Positions 1-6,787 of a stretch of 18,350 bases of DNA are shown one piece after another. Every line of letters starts with the position of its first letter. Within the stretch, counting starts at the first letter, position 1. Position numbers and translations under genes: made by a program. The notes beneath the pieces were generated by a model that saw nothing but the letters and a program-made list of their open reading frames with translations, searched no databases and was not told where the DNA came from. The stretch comes from Proteobacteria bacterium UBA6156 (lineage in GTDB: Bacteria; Pseudomonadota; Alphaproteobacteria; UBA2136; UBA6156): the NCBI GenBank assembly GCA_002422365.1, contig DIUO01000010.1:76238-94587 (forward strand), in the 5' to 3' direction.

Positions 1-24
1 CCCAGACCCGGGATCTGGAAAATA
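1..24. repeat. Partial copy of a hairpin-repeat right arm
   Basis: The first 24 bases are identical to 4236-4259, which is the right arm and 3' flank of the nested-hairpin repeat near 4191-4253. Similarity continues for about 15 further bases with a few changes. It contains the imperfect palindrome CCAGACCCGGGATCTGG. The window therefore probably starts inside another copy of that repeat, with the left arm out of view. Bases 25-143 hold no other feature I can support. Confidence 0.6.
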
Positions 25-143
25 TAAGCGCAATAGCCCAAAACCCCGTTAATCGCTAATTTGCCACACATACCCCGCCAAATCTTGCCTCGCGCGTACA
101 TTCCAGGCCCACTTTCTCCTCGTCTCGGTTAGTCTGGTGGGTA

Positions 144-1571
144 ATGAAGCCTTCGCACCTGCCCGCCCAGCGCCTTGCCACCCTTGCCGGGGTGGCGCTG
201 CTGGCGGTTATGGCGTGTCTGCCCCTGCACGGCGCCACGGCGGCCGACCAAGTGCAACTGCTCCGCAAGGCGCAGCCAGATACCTCCTTCATGCTGCCCT
301 ACACCACCTACGCGCAAGAAGAGCTCGCCATAACCCGCAGCCTGCCCTGCAAATGGATAAGCAAAGACGGCCGCCTCGGCCCCAGTTACGGCAGCGGAAG
401 GTATGACTTCCTCTGCAAAGGCGGGCAGTTCGCTACACTCACCCTGTATCTCGACAAAGCCGGCAGCGCCTCGCAAGGCGTCGGCTCCGTGCGCCTTATT
501 TACCGAGATTGGCCCCCCAACACCCACCCCAACGCCGCCGAGGCCCAAGTGGCCCAACAGTTCCTCGAGCACGTCGCAGGCCGCTTCGTGCCCCAAGGCC
601 TGGCCGCCGATGTCGTCGGCGCGTTCTGGACCACCACCCCCCGCAGCTGGCGGCAACCGGGCCTGAACATCGCCTACGATTACGTCAAACCCAAGGGCAG
701 CCAAGGGTTTGCCTTGCGCAAACTTACCGTTGTGCCCACCACCGCGCCGCAGCCCGCCCGCCCGGCCCAACCGGCTGCCGTCACGCCTGCACAAGCCCTT
801 ACCAAGCCCCTGCCGCAATTCCAACCCCAGCCCCAAACACAGGTGATTATCTACGGCGCCGACGGCAAACCCGTAACCACTCGTCCCGTCATCACCCCCA
901 CCGACGCCGGGCTCCGCCAGCAGCTGCCCCAAGCCCAGCCGGTGGCCCCCACCTTGCTGCAAACCCTGCCGCAGCCGGGCAACTTGCCGCCGCTAGCGCC
1001 GCTGCCCACCCCCGCGCTGGTGGTGCCGCCCACCGCACCCGCAGGCGTGCCGCAATCCACACTGCAACCCGCCACGGCGGCCGAGCTCAATACCGCACCC
1101 GAACCCGCCAGCAAAGCCATCCCAGCCGCGCCGCCACCCCCGGCCTCCAGCTTTGTCCCTACGGTCGAAGACCTCATCGAAGGCGGCCGCCGCGCCCCCA
1201 GCAATTTCGATGTCTACAACCGCGCGTCCGAACTCACGAAGGATGTCGAAACCAAAGCGCAAACCACCTCAGTAGAAGCCGCCCGCGTCACGGCCAGCAA
1301 GCCGGTTTCCCCTACCGCCGCACCGTCGTTGCAGCCGCTGCCGGTGCCATCGCCCCAGGCCTCGGCTCCCGGCGCCCTGGTAACCGATGATGCCAACCGC
1401 GCCCCATCCACCCTGCAACCCGCCGCGCTGCCGTCCTCACTCCCCGCCAACTACCAGGGCCCGCGCCAACCGCAGCGCCCGCTGCCGCAGCTCCAGTTCG
1501 TCCCCAAGGCCGAACCTCTGCCCAACCCCACCGAAGTCATCCAGTTCGAAGATGAATCCAGCGCCCTTTAA
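144..1571 (+). CDS. Secreted proline/alanine-rich protein of unknown function
   Basis: I do not recognise the family. The 475-residue product begins with a clear Sec signal peptide (basic start, hydrophobic core at about residues 12-28, probable cleavage after ATA near 33), so it should be periplasmic or exported. Residues 35-195 form a compact part containing Cys69 and Cys91, which could make a disulfide in the periplasm. From about 198 to the end the chain is low-complexity, rich in Pro, Ala and Gln, with a more ordered patch around 340-385 (VEDLIEGGRRAPSNFDVYNR). Such tails often span the periplasm or cell wall; that is inference. The ATG at 144 is preferred because the signal peptide starts there, with GGTGGG just upstream. 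It is the first gene in the window and has its own spacing from the next gene. Confidence 0.75.
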   Translation: MKPSHLPAQRLATLAGVALLAVMACLPLHGATAADQVQLLRKAQPDTSFMLPYTTYAQEELAITRSLPCKWISKDGRLGPSYGSGRYDFLCKGGQFATLTLYLDKAGSASQGVGSVRLIYRDWPPNTHPNAAEAQVAQQFLEHVAGRFVPQGLAADVVGAFWTTTPRSWRQPGLNIAYDYVKPKGSQGFALRKLTVVPTTAPQPARPAQPAAVTPAQALTKPLPQFQPQPQTQVIIYGADGKPVTTRPVITPTDAGLRQQLPQAQPVAPTLLQTLPQPGNLPPLAPLPTPALVVPPTAPAGVPQSTLQPATAAELNTAPEPASKAIPAAPPPPASSFVPTVEDLIEGGRRAPSNFDVYNRASELTKDVETKAQTTSVEAARVTASKPVSPTAAPSLQPLPVPSPQASAPGALVTDDANRAPSTLQPAALPSSLPANYQGPRQPQRPLPQLQFVPKAEPLPNPTEVIQFEDESSAL

Positions 1572-1651
1572 TCAGGCAACACGGGAACTTCGCGCCCTCT
1601 TAGCGATAGTATACATCGAATCATCACCACAGGCAGAAGAGGACCCCTGCC

Positions 1652-1936
1652 ATGCCCACGTTTAACTATTCCGAATGCCTCGCCGACAAGCCGGAAATTA
1701 CGCGCCATCTCAATACCTTTCTCACGCTCCAGTTGTGCGGCAGCAACAATCGTGCCATCCGCAATTATCTGGCCGATGCCCTCGAGAACCAGCAGGAACA
1801 AAAGGTGGTGCTCGAAACACCGTCCTCACGGCTCCTCCCAGAGATAGACTACGTGCCCATCGCTGGAGGTCTCGAAGTCTGCCTCGACTACCGCAAAGAC
1901 CGCTCCGACCCCCTCATCATCAGGGTCGTGCACTGA
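1652..1936 (+). CDS. Small hypothetical protein, 94 aa
   Basis: Unrecognised soluble protein of 94 residues with no signal peptide or membrane segment. The ATG at 1652 follows a purine-rich AGAGGA ribosome-binding site at a good distance. Immediately downstream is a strong hairpin (1960-1986), so the gene looks like a single-gene transcription unit. The C-terminal half (about residues 52-94) appears to be a small beta-rich domain (PEIDYVPIAGGLEVCLDY ... PLIIRVVH). A palindromic GTATAC-containing sequence (TAGTATACAT) lies about 35 bases before the start and recurs before the next gene. No function can be given. Confidence 0.6.
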   Translation: MPTFNYSECLADKPEITRHLNTFLTLQLCGSNNRAIRNYLADALENQQEQKVVLETPSSRLLPEIDYVPIAGGLEVCLDYRKDRSDPLIIRVVH

Positions 1937-1959
1937 GCCCTTAACGTCATCAGCACGCC

Positions 1960-1995
1960 GGGCGGAGGGGAGCAACCTCTCCGCCCGCAAGTTTT
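1960..1995 (+). terminator. Rho-independent terminator
   Basis: GGGCGGAGGGG (1960-1970) pairs with CCTCTCCGCCC (1976-1986) across the loop AGCAA, with one G-U pair, and is followed by GCAAGTTTT. It closes the small gene ending at 1936. Its stem is nearly the same as that at 2416-2438. Confidence 0.75.
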
Positions 1996-2085
1996 CTCCC
2001 GCTTAATCTATCATTAAGTCTGTACAACGCCCTTTAAATTTAGTATACATATACCTAATACATCTGGCGGAAAAAAGGAGCTGCC

Positions 2086-2403
2086 ATGAACATTCGATCA
2101 CTTTTGCTCGGTAGAAGGCTCGGCGAAGTCGAGCTCCCCGTAAACCTCCCGATCGAGACCCTTCGGGAACTCGTTAACGACCTCCCCCGCGCCCGTCAGT
2201 TAGGCGTCATGGTCTTCCCTGTGAAGGCCAGCGACATCGCCCAGATAGACACCGGGGAAGCCGATGCCTGGTTCATCAGGGGCAACAGGCTCGTCCGCCG
2301 CCTGAAAGGGCAGGAGCACGAGTATATTCATCTCGGCAAGTGTTGCTATACGCCTGTCAATCCTTCACCCCACGTGAAGGGCCTCATCGTCCAGGTCATC
2401 TGA
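2086..2403 (+). CDS. Small hypothetical protein, 105 aa
   Basis: Unrecognised 105-residue protein, no signal peptide and no membrane helix. The start at 2086 is well supported by AAGGAG six bases before the ATG. It has its own terminator at 2416-2446. The protein opens with a basic stretch (MNIRSLLLGRRLGEVELP) and ends with a hydrophobic beta-like strand (GLIVQVI). It contains Cys-Cys at about residues 86-87. It sits between another small gene with the same kind of promoter-proximal GTATAC motif and terminator, and icd. The two small proteins do not look homologous to me by eye. Function unknown. Confidence 0.6.
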   Translation: MNIRSLLLGRRLGEVELPVNLPIETLRELVNDLPRARQLGVMVFPVKASDIAQIDTGEADAWFIRGNRLVRRLKGQEHEYIHLGKCCYTPVNPSPHVKGLIVQVI

Positions 2404-2415
2404 ATCGCGACACCA

Positions 2416-2446
2416 GGGCGGAGGCCACACCTCCGCCCGCATTTTT
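2416..2446 (+). terminator. Rho-independent terminator
   Basis: A perfect nine-base-pair stem, GGGCGGAGG (2416-2424) with CCTCCGCCC (2430-2438), loop CCACA, followed by GCATTTTT. It ends the small gene at 2086-2403 and separates it from icd. Confidence 0.85.
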
Positions 2447-2448
2447 AT

Positions 2449-2500
2449 GCCGCCACCTTGCCAAAGCTGGCGGCTTGCGTATGCTCACAAGCATAAAATT
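2449..2500 (+). promoter_or_regulatory. icd leader with two short hairpins
   Basis: Between the preceding terminator and icd are two inverted repeats: GCCGCCA (2449-2455) with TGGCGGC (2468-2474), and TATGCT (2480-2485) with AGCATA (2490-2495). TAAAAT at 2495-2500 could be a -10 element, but no good -35 is seen. Whether these act on RNA or DNA is not known. Confidence 0.3.
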
Positions 2501-2524
2501 GCCAAAAACAAAAAGGACACCCCC

Positions 2525-4003
2525 ATGGCCAAAAACTCCGCCCCTTCCACCGAGAAAGTTCTCGTCACAGTCGCACGCGGAGACGGCATCGGCCCGGAAA
2601 TCATGGAAGCCACCCTCAGCATTCTGCAAGCCGCAGGCGCGCAGCTGGAGTACGACTTCGTCAATCTGGGAGAAAAAGTCTTTAAATCCGGCATCATGAA
2701 CGGTATCGAACCCCGCGCCTGGGAGAGTATCCGCAACTCCCGCCTGCTGCTCAAGGCCCCCATCACCACCCCGCAGGGCGGCGGCTACAAGTCGGTGAAT
2801 GTCACCATGCGCAAGGCATTCGGCCAGTTTGCCAACGTGCGCCCGGTGCGCACGTTCGATGGCTTCGTGCACAGCAAACACGCCAAGGTGGATATGGTGA
2901 TTGTGCGCGAGAACGAAGAAAGCCTCTATGCAGGCATAGAATACCGCCAAACGCGCGACACCTGCCACGCGGTCAAGCTCATCAGCCGCACGGGGGCCGA
3001 GCTCATTGTCCGCTACGCCTTCGAGTACGCCCGCGCCAACGGCCGCAAAAAGGTCACATGTCTGATCAAAGACAACATCATGAAAATCACCGACGGCCTC
3101 TTCCACCAGGTGTTCCAACTTATCGGGAAGGAATACCCGGAACTTGAAAAAGAAAGCCTGATCGTCGACATCGGCATGGCCCGGGTTGCCGACACCCCCG
3201 AGCGGTTCGACGTCGTCGTCACCGAAAATCTGTATGGTGACATCGTGTCCGACATCGCCTCGCAGGTTGCAGGCAGCGTCGGCCTCGCAGGCTCCATGAA
3301 CATCGGCACCGGCTGCGCGATGTTCGAAGCCGTGCACGGCAGCGCGCCGGATATCGCCGGCAAAGGCATCGCCAACCCTTCCGGGCTCATCAACGCCGCC
3401 GTGCTCATGCTCTATCATGTGGGGCAGGGGGCTTGCGCCGCGCAAATCGGCAATGCCTTGCTCTATACGTTGGAAAACGGCCAACACACGGCCGATATCG
3501 TCAAAAAAGGCGAAAAAGCCCTCACCACCCAGCAATTCGCCCAAGCCGTCATCGCCAACCTCGGCAAGGCGCCCACTAACCTGGTGCCCTTCGCTTCCGG
3601 CAGCGGCAAGCCGGTCAAGCTGCCCCGGCATCAAGATACCACCCAATCCGTCCGCACCAAGCGCCTCACCGGGGTCGATGTCTTCATCGACTACGACCAC
3701 GCCGACGTGCAAACCATCGGCGCCAAGCTGGTGCAATGCGGGCTCACCGGGCTCAAGCTGGAGTCCGTCTCCAGCCGGGGCATGGAAATGTTCAACCCCA
3801 AAAAGCCCGACTACCGGGCGGAAGTCGACGCCGTGACCGACCTCTGGGCCTGCCGGTTTATGGGGCCAGAGGGCGAGGTCGCCAACGCCGATATCCGCAG
3901 TATTCTGCACAATATAGAAGCTATGGGGCTCGAGTGGGTGAAGATCGAAAACCTCTACACCTTCGACCACATCGCAGGCTTCTCCGGCAAATCCGCCGAC
4001 TAA
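2525..4003 (+). CDS. icd: Isocitrate dehydrogenase, probably NADP-dependent
   Basis: Oxidative decarboxylation of isocitrate to 2-oxoglutarate in the TCA cycle, cytoplasmic. The 492-residue length and a C-terminal extension of about 140 residues match the Rickettsia/Thermus-type isocitrate dehydrogenases rather than the shorter E. coli type. Visible landmarks are the N-terminal GDGIGPEI (19-26), the substrate-binding segment KSVNVTMRK (89-97) with the key Ser90, the catalytic Lys183 in IKDN, the metal-binding aspartates in ENLYGDIVSDI (234-244), and the nucleotide-site motif HGSAPDIAGKGIANP (271-285). The start at 2525 (MAKNS) is preferred over an upstream in-frame ATG at 2447 because AAGGA lies just before it and the upstream part overlaps hairpins after the preceding terminator. 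The TAA stop at 4001-4003 is supplied by the terminal inverted repeat of the adjacent element. Confidence 0.95.
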   Translation: MAKNSAPSTEKVLVTVARGDGIGPEIMEATLSILQAAGAQLEYDFVNLGEKVFKSGIMNGIEPRAWESIRNSRLLLKAPITTPQGGGYKSVNVTMRKAFGQFANVRPVRTFDGFVHSKHAKVDMVIVRENEESLYAGIEYRQTRDTCHAVKLISRTGAELIVRYAFEYARANGRKKVTCLIKDNIMKITDGLFHQVFQLIGKEYPELEKESLIVDIGMARVADTPERFDVVVTENLYGDIVSDIASQVAGSVGLAGSMNIGTGCAMFEAVHGSAPDIAGKGIANPSGLINAAVLMLYHVGQGACAAQIGNALLYTLENGQHTADIVKKGEKALTTQQFAQAVIANLGKAPTNLVPFASGSGKPVKLPRHQDTTQSVRTKRLTGVDVFIDYDHADVQTIGAKLVQCGLTGLKLESVSSRGMEMFNPKKPDYRAEVDAVTDLWACRFMGPEGEVANADIRSILHNIEAMGLEWVKIENLYTFDHIAGFSGKSAD

Positions 4004-4167
4004 AGCTGTTTAACTTATTTTTGATACAGGATGACGGAGATGAAAAGCTGGCTGGTTAAGACAGAAAAAGTGGCTAATACTGGACATATTCGACACCTTT
4101 TTAGGGCTTAATCCAGACGGGTTTTCAGCCCGTTCAGGCTGTATCAAAAATAAGTTAAACAGCTTTA
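4001..4167. mobile_element. MITE-like element with perfect 29-bp terminal inverted repeats
   Basis: Bases 4001-4029 and 4139-4167 are perfect 29-base inverted repeats beginning TAAAGCTGTTTAACTT. The 109 bases inside code for nothing recognisable. The same terminal sequence TAAAGCTGTTTAA and overall design recur at 6310-6399, so this is a small non-autonomous repeat family. The outer bases are CTAAAGCTG ... CAGCTTTAAA at both sites; a TA or TAA target duplication is possible but cannot be separated from the palindrome. The left end overlaps and provides the stop codon of icd. As RNA it would form a long hairpin, so it may also protect or end the icd transcript. Confidence 0.7.
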
Positions 4168-4190
4168 AAGCCTCTCTCCAAGCCTCGTTT

Positions 4191-4377
4191 CCCGGGCTGC
4201 GGCAGTGTCCAGAAATCCCATTTTTGGTAACACTGCCCAGACCCGGGATCTGGAAAATACAAGCACAGCACCCACCAACCCGGCCTCATTCACCTCTCAG
4301 GAAACTATGCCTTTCAGAAACAGAGGCCTCACCCCTGCACCCACGCACTTCCCACAAATAAAACCACTACCCTCAAA
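4191..4377. repeat. Nested-hairpin repeat, copy 1
   Basis: The inner core CCAGAAATCCCATTTTTGG (4209-4227) is flanked by an outer stem, GGCAGTGT (4201-4208) with ACACTGCC (4230-4237), and then by CCCGGG (4191-4196) with CCCGGG (4242-4247). The tail at 4331-4377 resembles the tails of the copies near 6254-6305 and 12604-12653 (CACTTCC, AAATAAAA, CTCAAA). The core is shared with copy 2 while the outer stems differ but still pair. Bases 4255-4450 are strikingly rich in C and A on this strand and hold no credible gene. Confidence 0.6.
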
Positions 4378-4440
4378 GTCCCACGGCCCAAAGCCCAAAA
4401 CCCAACGCCCCCTTACCACCCACCATTCCTTACCCCCACC

Positions 4441-4708
4441 TTAAACCTGATGCAAAAACGCCGCGATATGCACACACTCTCACCACCCATAGCGCCGATT
4501 TACATTGCAAGCGGAACATCTCACCCCTATAAGTAGTTGCAACGGTACGGCATTGAACATCCGCTCCGCTCACCCCCAAGTGCAGCGCCAAGTGTATGGA
4601 ATTTGCTTGCGTAACCGAAACGGCGTACCTATGGTGTCCATAACCCGAGTTTTAAGGGTGTGGGTGCCAAAACACCGAAGACCATAAACGAGACGAGAGG
4701 ACATTAAT
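4441..4708 (+). promoter_or_regulatory. Non-coding stretch upstream of pal with a possible promoter
   Basis: I see no gene here. TTGCTT (4603-4608), a 17-base spacer and TACCTA (4626-4631) form a weak promoter candidate for pal. The leader after it contains a small hairpin (TATGG with CCATA near 4630-4642) and an imperfect one (GGTGT with ACACC near 4659-4678). A purine-rich GAGAGGA precedes the pal start. Confidence 0.3.
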
Positions 4709-5239
4709 ATGACCAAGCTCCCGATGAAAGCCGGCCTGCTCGCAGCAGTGGCAGCACTTTCCGCCTGTTCCTGCCTGAAGAGCCCGGACCTGGACGTAGC
4801 CCCCGTGGCCCAAGGCAGCAAATACGGTGCTGGCGCATACGCTGGCGGTGCCGGTGCCAAGGCTAACAACGCCGATGTGAAGAGCATGTACCAACAGCAA
4901 TTCGTAGCCGGTGGCTTCGACCGTGTGTACTTCGACTACGACAGCGCCGCCATCCGCAGCGATGCCGAAGCGACCCTGAACAAGTTCCACACCTTCGCCG
5001 CAGCCAACAACGTGAACGGTGTTACCGTTGAAGGCCACGCCGACGAACGCGGCACCCGTGAGTACAACCTTGCCCTGGGCGACCGCCGTGCCGTCTCCGT
5101 CAAGAAGTACCTCATCGGCCTCGGCATGCAGCCTGGCCAACTCACCACCATCAGCTATGGTAAAGAGCGTCCGGCTGTCGACGGCCACGACGAATCCGCC
5201 TGGGCTAAAAACCGCCGTGGTGTGCTCGTACTGCAATAG
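4709..5239 (+). CDS. pal: Peptidoglycan-associated lipoprotein Pal
   Basis: Outer-membrane lipoprotein that binds peptidoglycan and, with TolB, anchors the outer membrane and helps its constriction in division. The 176-residue protein has a lipoprotein signal peptide ending in the lipobox LSAC, with Cys20 as the lipidated residue. A Gly/Ala-rich linker follows (33-52), then an OmpA-like domain (about 67-176). That domain shows the diaminopimelate-binding signature around GHADERGTREYNLALGDRR (109-127) and the closing NRRGVLVL (168-175). Length is normal for the family. GAGAGGA upstream supports the start. cpoB follows 33 bases later, as in the usual tol-pal order. The tolQRAB genes are not upstream here; icd and repeats lie there instead. 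Confidence 0.96.
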   Translation: MTKLPMKAGLLAAVAALSACSCLKSPDLDVAPVAQGSKYGAGAYAGGAGAKANNADVKSMYQQQFVAGGFDRVYFDYDSAAIRSDAEATLNKFHTFAAANNVNGVTVEGHADERGTREYNLALGDRRAVSVKKYLIGLGMQPGQLTTISYGKERPAVDGHDESAWAKNRRGVLVLQ

Positions 5240-5260
5240 TCTTAAGTACCTTACTTAAGA
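5240..5260 (+). other. AT-rich intercistronic hairpin between pal and cpoB
   Basis: TCTTAAGTA (5240-5248) and TACTTAAGA (5252-5260) form a perfect nine-base-pair stem with loop CCT, directly after the pal stop codon. There is no following T-tract, so it is unlikely to be a full terminator. It may stabilise the abundant pal message or tune cpoB expression. Confidence 0.5.
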
Positions 5261-5272
5261 TTATCTAAGCCG

Positions 5273-6157
5273 ATGTTCCGCCTGTTCTCACTGGTTCTGG
5301 TTGCCGTAAGTTCGCTTACGGCAGCCACCACCAGCTGGGGGCAGGCGGTTTCGGTTGATGCCCAAAGCCTCATCCAGCGGCTCGATGCCATGGAAAAGCG
5401 CATGGGCTCGCTCGAATCCCGCCGTCTACCCACCGCAGGCCAATCTGTCGGCCTCAGCAACCAGCCGAATATCGGCGCCCTCAGCTTCAGCGCTGCCGAC
5501 CTCGAGCAACGCACCACCACTCTGGAAGAAGAATCCAGCCAACTTCGCGGCACATCCGACCGCACCCTCCGCGCCATGGAACGCCTCGCGCAACGCTTCG
5601 ACGACTACATCAAAGACCTCGACATGCGGCTCGCCGATATCGAAGCCCGCCTGGAAGCCGCATCCGAAGCCCCCACCAGCCGCCCCGCACCTTCGCCCAC
5701 CGCCGCCGTTTCACCCACCGCAGCTGCCGCAGCCCCGGCCACGTCCGCCTCACCCACGGTCAAAATTCCCACCGACCTCGCCGCCGCCGAACACTACAAC
5801 AAAGCCTACGCCTTCCTCACCGCGACAGACTATCCCAACGCCCAAGCCTGGTTCGAAGAATTCCTCAAACGCCACGCCGCCAACCCCCTGGCCGACAACG
5901 CCTATTACTGGCTGGGCGAAGTGTATCTCGTGCAAAACAACCCCACCAAAGCCGTTGCCACCTTCCGCGATGGTCTCAAAGCCTTCCCCAAGGGCGGCAA
6001 AGCCCCGGCCAACCTCTTCAAAATGGGCGTAGCCTTAGAGTCTCTCAAACAACCCGCCCTGGCCAAAGCCGCCTGGGAGAAACTCCGCAAAGACTACCCC
6101 AAAGCACCCGAGGCCGAACGCGCCAAAGACAAACTCCTCGGCCTCAAACCGGAGTAA
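5273..6157 (+). CDS. cpoB: Tol-Pal cell division coordinator CpoB (YbgF)
   Basis: Periplasmic TPR protein that works with Tol-Pal and the peptidoglycan synthesis machinery to coordinate outer-membrane constriction with septal wall synthesis. The 294-residue product has a signal peptide (likely cleavage after GQA, residue 25), an N-terminal coiled-coil segment (about 30-130, with LIQRLDAMEKRMGSLESR), a Pro/Ala/Ser/Thr linker (132-165), and a C-terminal TPR array (about 168-285, including AYYWLGEVYLVQ and the repeated KAxxTFRDGLKAFP pattern). This order is typical of YbgF. No Shine-Dalgarno sequence is seen before the ATG at 5273, but it directly follows pal, and the signal peptide fixes the start. 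The stop codon is built into a terminator-like stem. Confidence 0.93.
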   Translation: MFRLFSLVLVAVSSLTAATTSWGQAVSVDAQSLIQRLDAMEKRMGSLESRRLPTAGQSVGLSNQPNIGALSFSAADLEQRTTTLEEESSQLRGTSDRTLRAMERLAQRFDDYIKDLDMRLADIEARLEAASEAPTSRPAPSPTAAVSPTAAAAAPATSASPTVKIPTDLAAAEHYNKAYAFLTATDYPNAQAWFEEFLKRHAANPLADNAYYWLGEVYLVQNNPTKAVATFRDGLKAFPKGGKAPANLFKMGVALESLKQPALAKAAWEKLRKDYPKAPEAERAKDKLLGLKPE

Positions 6158-6174
6158 ACCCAACAATTGGGTTT
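6156..6174 (+). terminator. Terminator-like hairpin after cpoB
   Basis: AAACCCAA (6156-6163) pairs perfectly with TTGGGTTT (6167-6174) over the loop CAA; the left strand overlaps the cpoB stop codon. The T-run is only three bases, so it may be weak. Confidence 0.5.
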
Positions 6175-6185
6175 CCAATAACCTA

Positions 6186-6305
6186 GCGGGAAACCGCGCC
6201 AGCCGGATGCTTTCCCCAAAAATCCCATTTTTGGTGGAAAGCACCGTGCCGGCACAACCCTCACCTCTCTCCGGCACGTTGGCAAATCGTAACACCCACT
6301 TCAAA
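6186..6305. repeat. Nested-hairpin repeat, copy 2
   Basis: It begins with GCGGGAAACCG, which is also at the start of copy 3. The inner core CCAAAAATCCCATTTTTGG (6216-6234) folds perfectly (CCAAAAAT with ATTTTTGG). The outer stem is TGCTTTCC (6208-6215) with GGAAAGCA (6236-6243), then GCCGG (6202-6206) with CCGGC (6249-6253). The tail (CACCCACTTCAAA near 6293-6305) matches the tails of the other copies. Confidence 0.65.
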
Positions 6306-6309
6306 TAAC

Positions 6310-6399
6310 TAAAGCTGTTTAAATAATTAGTGGTATAAGCTGCTTTTTTAGCCCGCCCGCAGGCTTGCAGATTATATCAATAATTATTAAACAGCTTTA
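6310..6399. mobile_element. MITE-like element, second, shorter copy
   Basis: A 90-base inverted repeat. The left end TAAAGCTGTTTAAATAATTA and the right end (inverted, TAAAGCTGTTTAATAATTAT) match with one gap, then diverge. The first 13 bases are the same as the ends of the 4001-4167 element, but the inside is unrelated or reduced. It lies four bases after nested-hairpin copy 2. Confidence 0.6.
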
Positions 6400-6425
6400 A
6401 ATCACTATTCCCCCCAGGAACATTC

Positions 6426-6445
6426 GCCCCGCCCGGGGCTTTTTT
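6426..6445 (+). terminator. Rho-independent terminator
   Basis: GCCCC (6426-6430) and GGGGC (6435-6439) form the stem with loop GCCC, followed by six T. It would stop anything still being transcribed from pal-cpoB. Confidence 0.8.
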
Positions 6446-6449
6446 CTAC

Positions 6450-6749
6450 ATGAACCACCACATGCACACCGCCTCCATTGCCACCAGCTGGCACCTTATG
6501 CAGCTTGCCCACCAGCGCGTCGCACAGCAACAACAACCCGACAAACAAGACCAACCGCCCCCCGAAATCCCGGCCTCCGACCCCCGCACGCCCGTGCCCG
6601 GCCCACACCCGGAAACTCCACCCCACCAACCCCAGCGCCCAAATCCGCAGCCTGTTTCTCCGCCAATGCCCGAAGTCGGCCCCCGCCCAGTCACACCCGA
6701 AATCCCCACCCCCAACCACCCCCTCCCAAACGGAGACATCCGCGCCTAA
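6450..6749 (+). CDS. Possible small proline-rich protein
   Basis: An open frame of 99 residues starting MNHHMHTASIATSWHLMQLA and then dominated by Pro and Gln (about residues 35-99). It begins four bases after a terminator T-run, with no ribosome-binding site. Another frame is open over most of the same stretch, and the region is C-rich, which favours chance open frames. It could be a leaderless small gene or plain spacer in front of tilS. No signal peptide or known domain. I list it only as possible. Confidence 0.3.
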   Translation: MNHHMHTASIATSWHLMQLAHQRVAQQQQPDKQDQPPPEIPASDPRTPVPGPHPETPPHQPQRPNPQPVSPPMPEVGPRPVTPEIPTPNHPLPNGDIRA

Positions 6750-6787
6750 GCTTCCAAAAAGCCTGATAATCCTGTAGAGAAGGGGGC

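Noticed and set aside
2396..3970. Long open frame antisense to icd (also 8288-10261 antisense to ftsH, 10956-12434 antisense to glmM and 14138-15466 antisense to the RuBisCO fusion)
   Set aside because: These follow from the high third-position GC of the true genes. Their translations show no domain and are rich in Gly, His and Ala of low complexity.
4205..4687. Small open frames at 4205-4444 and 4505-4687
   Set aside because: They overlap the repeat and the C/A-rich spacer, lack ribosome-binding sites and show no protein-like pattern.
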